The notes under the pieces are model-generated. The model ran no database searches, had not been told where the DNA came from, and saw nothing but the letters and a program-made list of their open reading frames with translations. From positions 1-15,615 of the forward strand of contig JAWXUT010000034.1 of the NCBI GenBank assembly GCA_044426075.1: DNA of 15,615 nt, written 5' to 3'. This DNA comes from JAWXUT01 sp044426075. GTDB taxonomy: Bacteria; Bacillota; Clostridia; Christensenellales; DTU072. A program made the position numbers and the translations under genes. Shown piece by piece: positions 13,665 through 15,615 of the stretch; the first letter of the stretch is position 1, and each line of letters begins with the position of its first letter.

Positions 13665-15615
13665 TTAATTGTTAAGTGATTTTTGGTGGATTTTGAGAAT
13701 CCTTCTGCCAACTTTTTTCCTCTTTCTGACTGGCATATAAAGCCTTACACAAATTGTTCCTACAATTATTAATATGATAATTGCAACTACAATTATAGTC
13801 CAATATGGGAAATCTGTGCTTGTAAACACGATTTGACCCGACTTATCAGCATAGAATGTGATATAATCGCCCTCTCTAGTAAATGTAATTGTCTCTTCAG
13901 ATAGCGCCCCAATAGCCTCAACCTTTAAGTTTTCTGAATCGATAAATTCATCTGGAATTTTAACATAGAACTTCATTGTCTCTGAAAGCGTAGTTTCAAT
14001 TCCTTGATCTTTAACCGTAACTGTTTGAACAATAGCATTCATTCCAAAGAAAGTTGACAACCAACTTGTTTGGTTTTGCGAAGAATCAATTGTTGCAACG
14101 CTTAGCGTAACCGTTTGGCTGAAGCCCGTTGAACTTGTTGCATAACTGCCCGAAACGCTATCCACCACAGATTGCTCTGTTATCTTAACGGTGTAAGTAT
14201 ATGAAGGTGTTCTTACAGAATAGTTGCTTGCATCAAGACCACTTAGTTCCCAAGTTAGTATTTCAACATAGTGTGTGCCAGCTGCCACTGCACCACCAAC
14301 GGTTTGCGCTGTCATTGATAAGTAGACCTCATCGCCAACCATAAGTCCGTTTAGTGAACCGCTAATTGATAACAAGCTTGTGCCGTCTGCAACTTTGTTG
14401 CTAACCACAATATCTTCAATAGTTATTTCTTTTTGAGAAATGCGGAAGGTGCTCGTGTATTCAATCGGCGTGTAATTGCTATCTGTTACAAGCACTGTTA
14501 TGCTATAAGTGCCCGCTTCTGTTGGCATTGATGTGTAACCTGGATATGATATTGTGTATTGAACATCAGATGGAATTGTAACAACAATTGGTGTTGTAAC
14601 AGAACCATAAATTTGGCTACTTAGTGATGAACTTTCAAATGACAATGATTCAACCGTTCCAGATGTAATATCGTATGAAATTGTAACTCTAGTTGGATCA
14701 ATATAGTAGTTTGCGTGTTCAAGTGAAACATAAACTTCATATTCGCCAACATCGGTTGGAACAAGTGAAGAAGAATTTCCACTAGTAGTATTGATATAAT
14801 AGTATCTAAATAATGATTCAATAGATTCTTCGCTACCAGTGTCACAAGAAGCAATTGAACCGTCAACTATTAGCGCATCAACTGTTACACTATAGTTATA
14901 AGTAGTTGAGTATTTGGTTATTGCTTGCAATGATGCAGCATCAACAAAGTAAACCTCAAGTTCTTTTTTGTATATTTCTATTATAAATGTTGCACTACCT
15001 TGATAGTTTGTAACTTTATCTGAAATTGTAACTGTATAAGCGTAAGTTCCTACAGCAACGTCACTTAATCCAACAACGCCTTCTCCCGTGCCGTTGTAAG
15101 TAAACTCAACATCCAAACTATCAACAGTGTCAAAAGAAACGCTTGGCTCTTCTACATATGAGCCATATTCAAATATTGTATTAGATACTGTAATTGCAAC
15201 AGTAGCTTTTATAACTTCAACTGTAGTTGTGCCATAAACAAGAGCATAGTTACTGCTGTTTGTATCGCCCGAATAACCAGTTGGTGTAAATACATAACTT
15301 ATATCATTGTATGTGCCAACATTGCCTAGTTCTTCTGATGAGATAAATGTAAATGTGCCAGAAACAACTGTAGTTGTATCTCCAGTTTGATATGTTACAA
15401 CACCACCATTAATAGTTGCCTCATTTAGCGAACCACCATATGTTATTTGTGTTGCCTCTGGAGCAGTTGTAACGGTGCCTTGCGCTTGAGTAATTGTAAA
15501 TATAAATGATTTTTCGCCGTCTGTAGTATAGTTTGTACTATTGATACTTACGTATACTATATATTCGCCAACGTTAACTGGAGTTACAAAGTATGAACCT
15601 TGTTTAAATGATATT
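13665..15615 (-). CDS. MBG/Ig-like repeat surface protein with C-terminal membrane anchor (5' truncated)
   Basis: At least 650 residues, open to the right edge of the window, so the N-terminus is missing. A TTG at 15116 could be taken as a start, but the frame continues unbroken upstream. The visible part is a string of Thr/Val/Tyr-rich beta-sandwich modules of the MBG/Ig-like kind, recognised by recurring 'TYGGSL', 'VFTPTGYSG', 'FEYGSYVEEPSV', 'GLSDVAVGTYAYTVTISD' and 'MPTEAGTYSITVLVTDSNY'. A final domain follows, then a membrane helix WTIIVVAIIILIIVGTICV and a basic tail (PVRKRKKVGRRILK). No LPXTG motif is present. Such proteins are typically adhesins or cell-surface stalks; the binding partner is unknown. 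The next gene starts 46 bases downstream, so they are likely one operon. Confidence 0.8.
   Translation of the reverse strand, partial: ISFKQGSYFVTPVNVGEYIVYVSINSTNYTTDGEKSFIFTITQAQGTVTTAPEATQITYGGSLNEATINGGVVTYQTGDTTTVVSGTFTFISSEELGNVGTYNDISYVFTPTGYSGDTNSSNYALVYGTTTVEVIKATVAITVSNTIFEYGSYVEEPSVSFDTVDSLDVEFTYNGTGEGVVGLSDVAVGTYAYTVTISDKVTNYQGSATFIIEIYKKELEVYFVDAASLQAITKYSTTYNYSVTVDALIVDGSIASCDTGSEESIESLFRYYYINTTSGNSSSLVPTDVGEYEVYVSLEHANYYIDPTRVTISYDITSGTVESLSFESSSLSSQIYGSVTTPIVVTIPSDVQYTISYPGYTSMPTEAGTYSITVLVTDSNYTPIEYTSTFRISQKEITIEDIVVSNKVADGTSLLSISGSLNGLMVGDEVYLSMTAQTVGGAVAAGTHYVEILTWELSGLDASNYSVRTPSYTYTVKITEQSVVDSVSGSYATSSTGFSQTVTLSVATIDSSQNQTSWLSTFFGMNAIVQTVTVKDQGIETTLSETMKFYVKIPDEFIDSENLKVEAIGALSEETITFTREGDYITFYADKSGQIVFTSTDFPYWTIIVVAIIILIIVGTICVRLYMPVRKRKKVGRRILKIHQKSLNN

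Noticed and set aside
1..15615. CRISPR arrays, tRNA or rRNA genes, insertion sequences, phage or toxin-antitoxin genes
   Set aside because: I looked on both strands and saw no regularly spaced repeats, cloverleaf, transposase motifs or mobile-element ends.

Overview
The window looks like one scaffold piece of an anaerobic, endospore-forming, low-GC Firmicute (Clostridia), probably an uncultured gut lineage. The evidence is the complete spoIIIAA-AH operon, an FMN-riboswitch-controlled RibU-type ECF substrate protein, a C_GCAxxG_C_C redox protein, a clostridial-style Mrp/NBP35 protein, and MBG/Ig-like surface proteins. A run of exactly 10 Ns points to a draft or metagenome assembly. Every protein gene is on the minus strand, so transcription runs from high to low coordinates. 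The only plus-strand gene I can support is a small structured RNA, probably 6S RNA.

Reading in the direction of transcription: (1) 15615-10214 is a surface/membrane operon. It holds a truncated MBG/Ig-repeat protein with a C-terminal membrane anchor, a second secreted, membrane-anchored protein whose gene is split by the N gap, and two diverged six-helix membrane proteins. I recognise no named system here, and it is the least explained part of the window. (2) 10215-10047 (plus strand) is a roughly 165-nt structured RNA, convergent with that operon and divergent from nadE. (3) 9962-8052 is glutamine-dependent NAD+ synthetase. (4) 7970-6658 is an Mrp/NBP35 Fe-S carrier ATPase followed by a C_GCAxxG_C_C protein, with a perfect 12-bp hairpin between them. 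(5) 6619-5762 is a textbook sigma-A promoter, FMN riboswitch, intrinsic terminator and ECF S component (RibU-like).

(6) 5728-1050 is the eight-gene spoIIIA operon, which encodes the mother-cell half of the SpoIIIA-SpoIIQ channel. AA overlaps AB, AB-AC and AC-AD are joined by TAATG overlaps, and the rest are separated by 14 to 30 nt. The operon ends in a clear intrinsic terminator, and a sigma-E-like promoter abuts the AA start codon. (7) 882-1 is a TIM-barrel sugar-phosphate isomerase/epimerase-like gene tightly coupled to the beginning of a gene that may encode a 2-hydroxyacid dehydrogenase, cut by the window edge.

Most of the window is ordinary housekeeping and sporulation content. The points worth a second look are the unclassified surface operon with its two possibly paralogous membrane proteins, the apparently leaderless spoIIIAA start, the unblocked path from the FMN-controlled gene into spoIIIA, the hairpin between mrp and its neighbour, and the gene broken by the scaffold gap.
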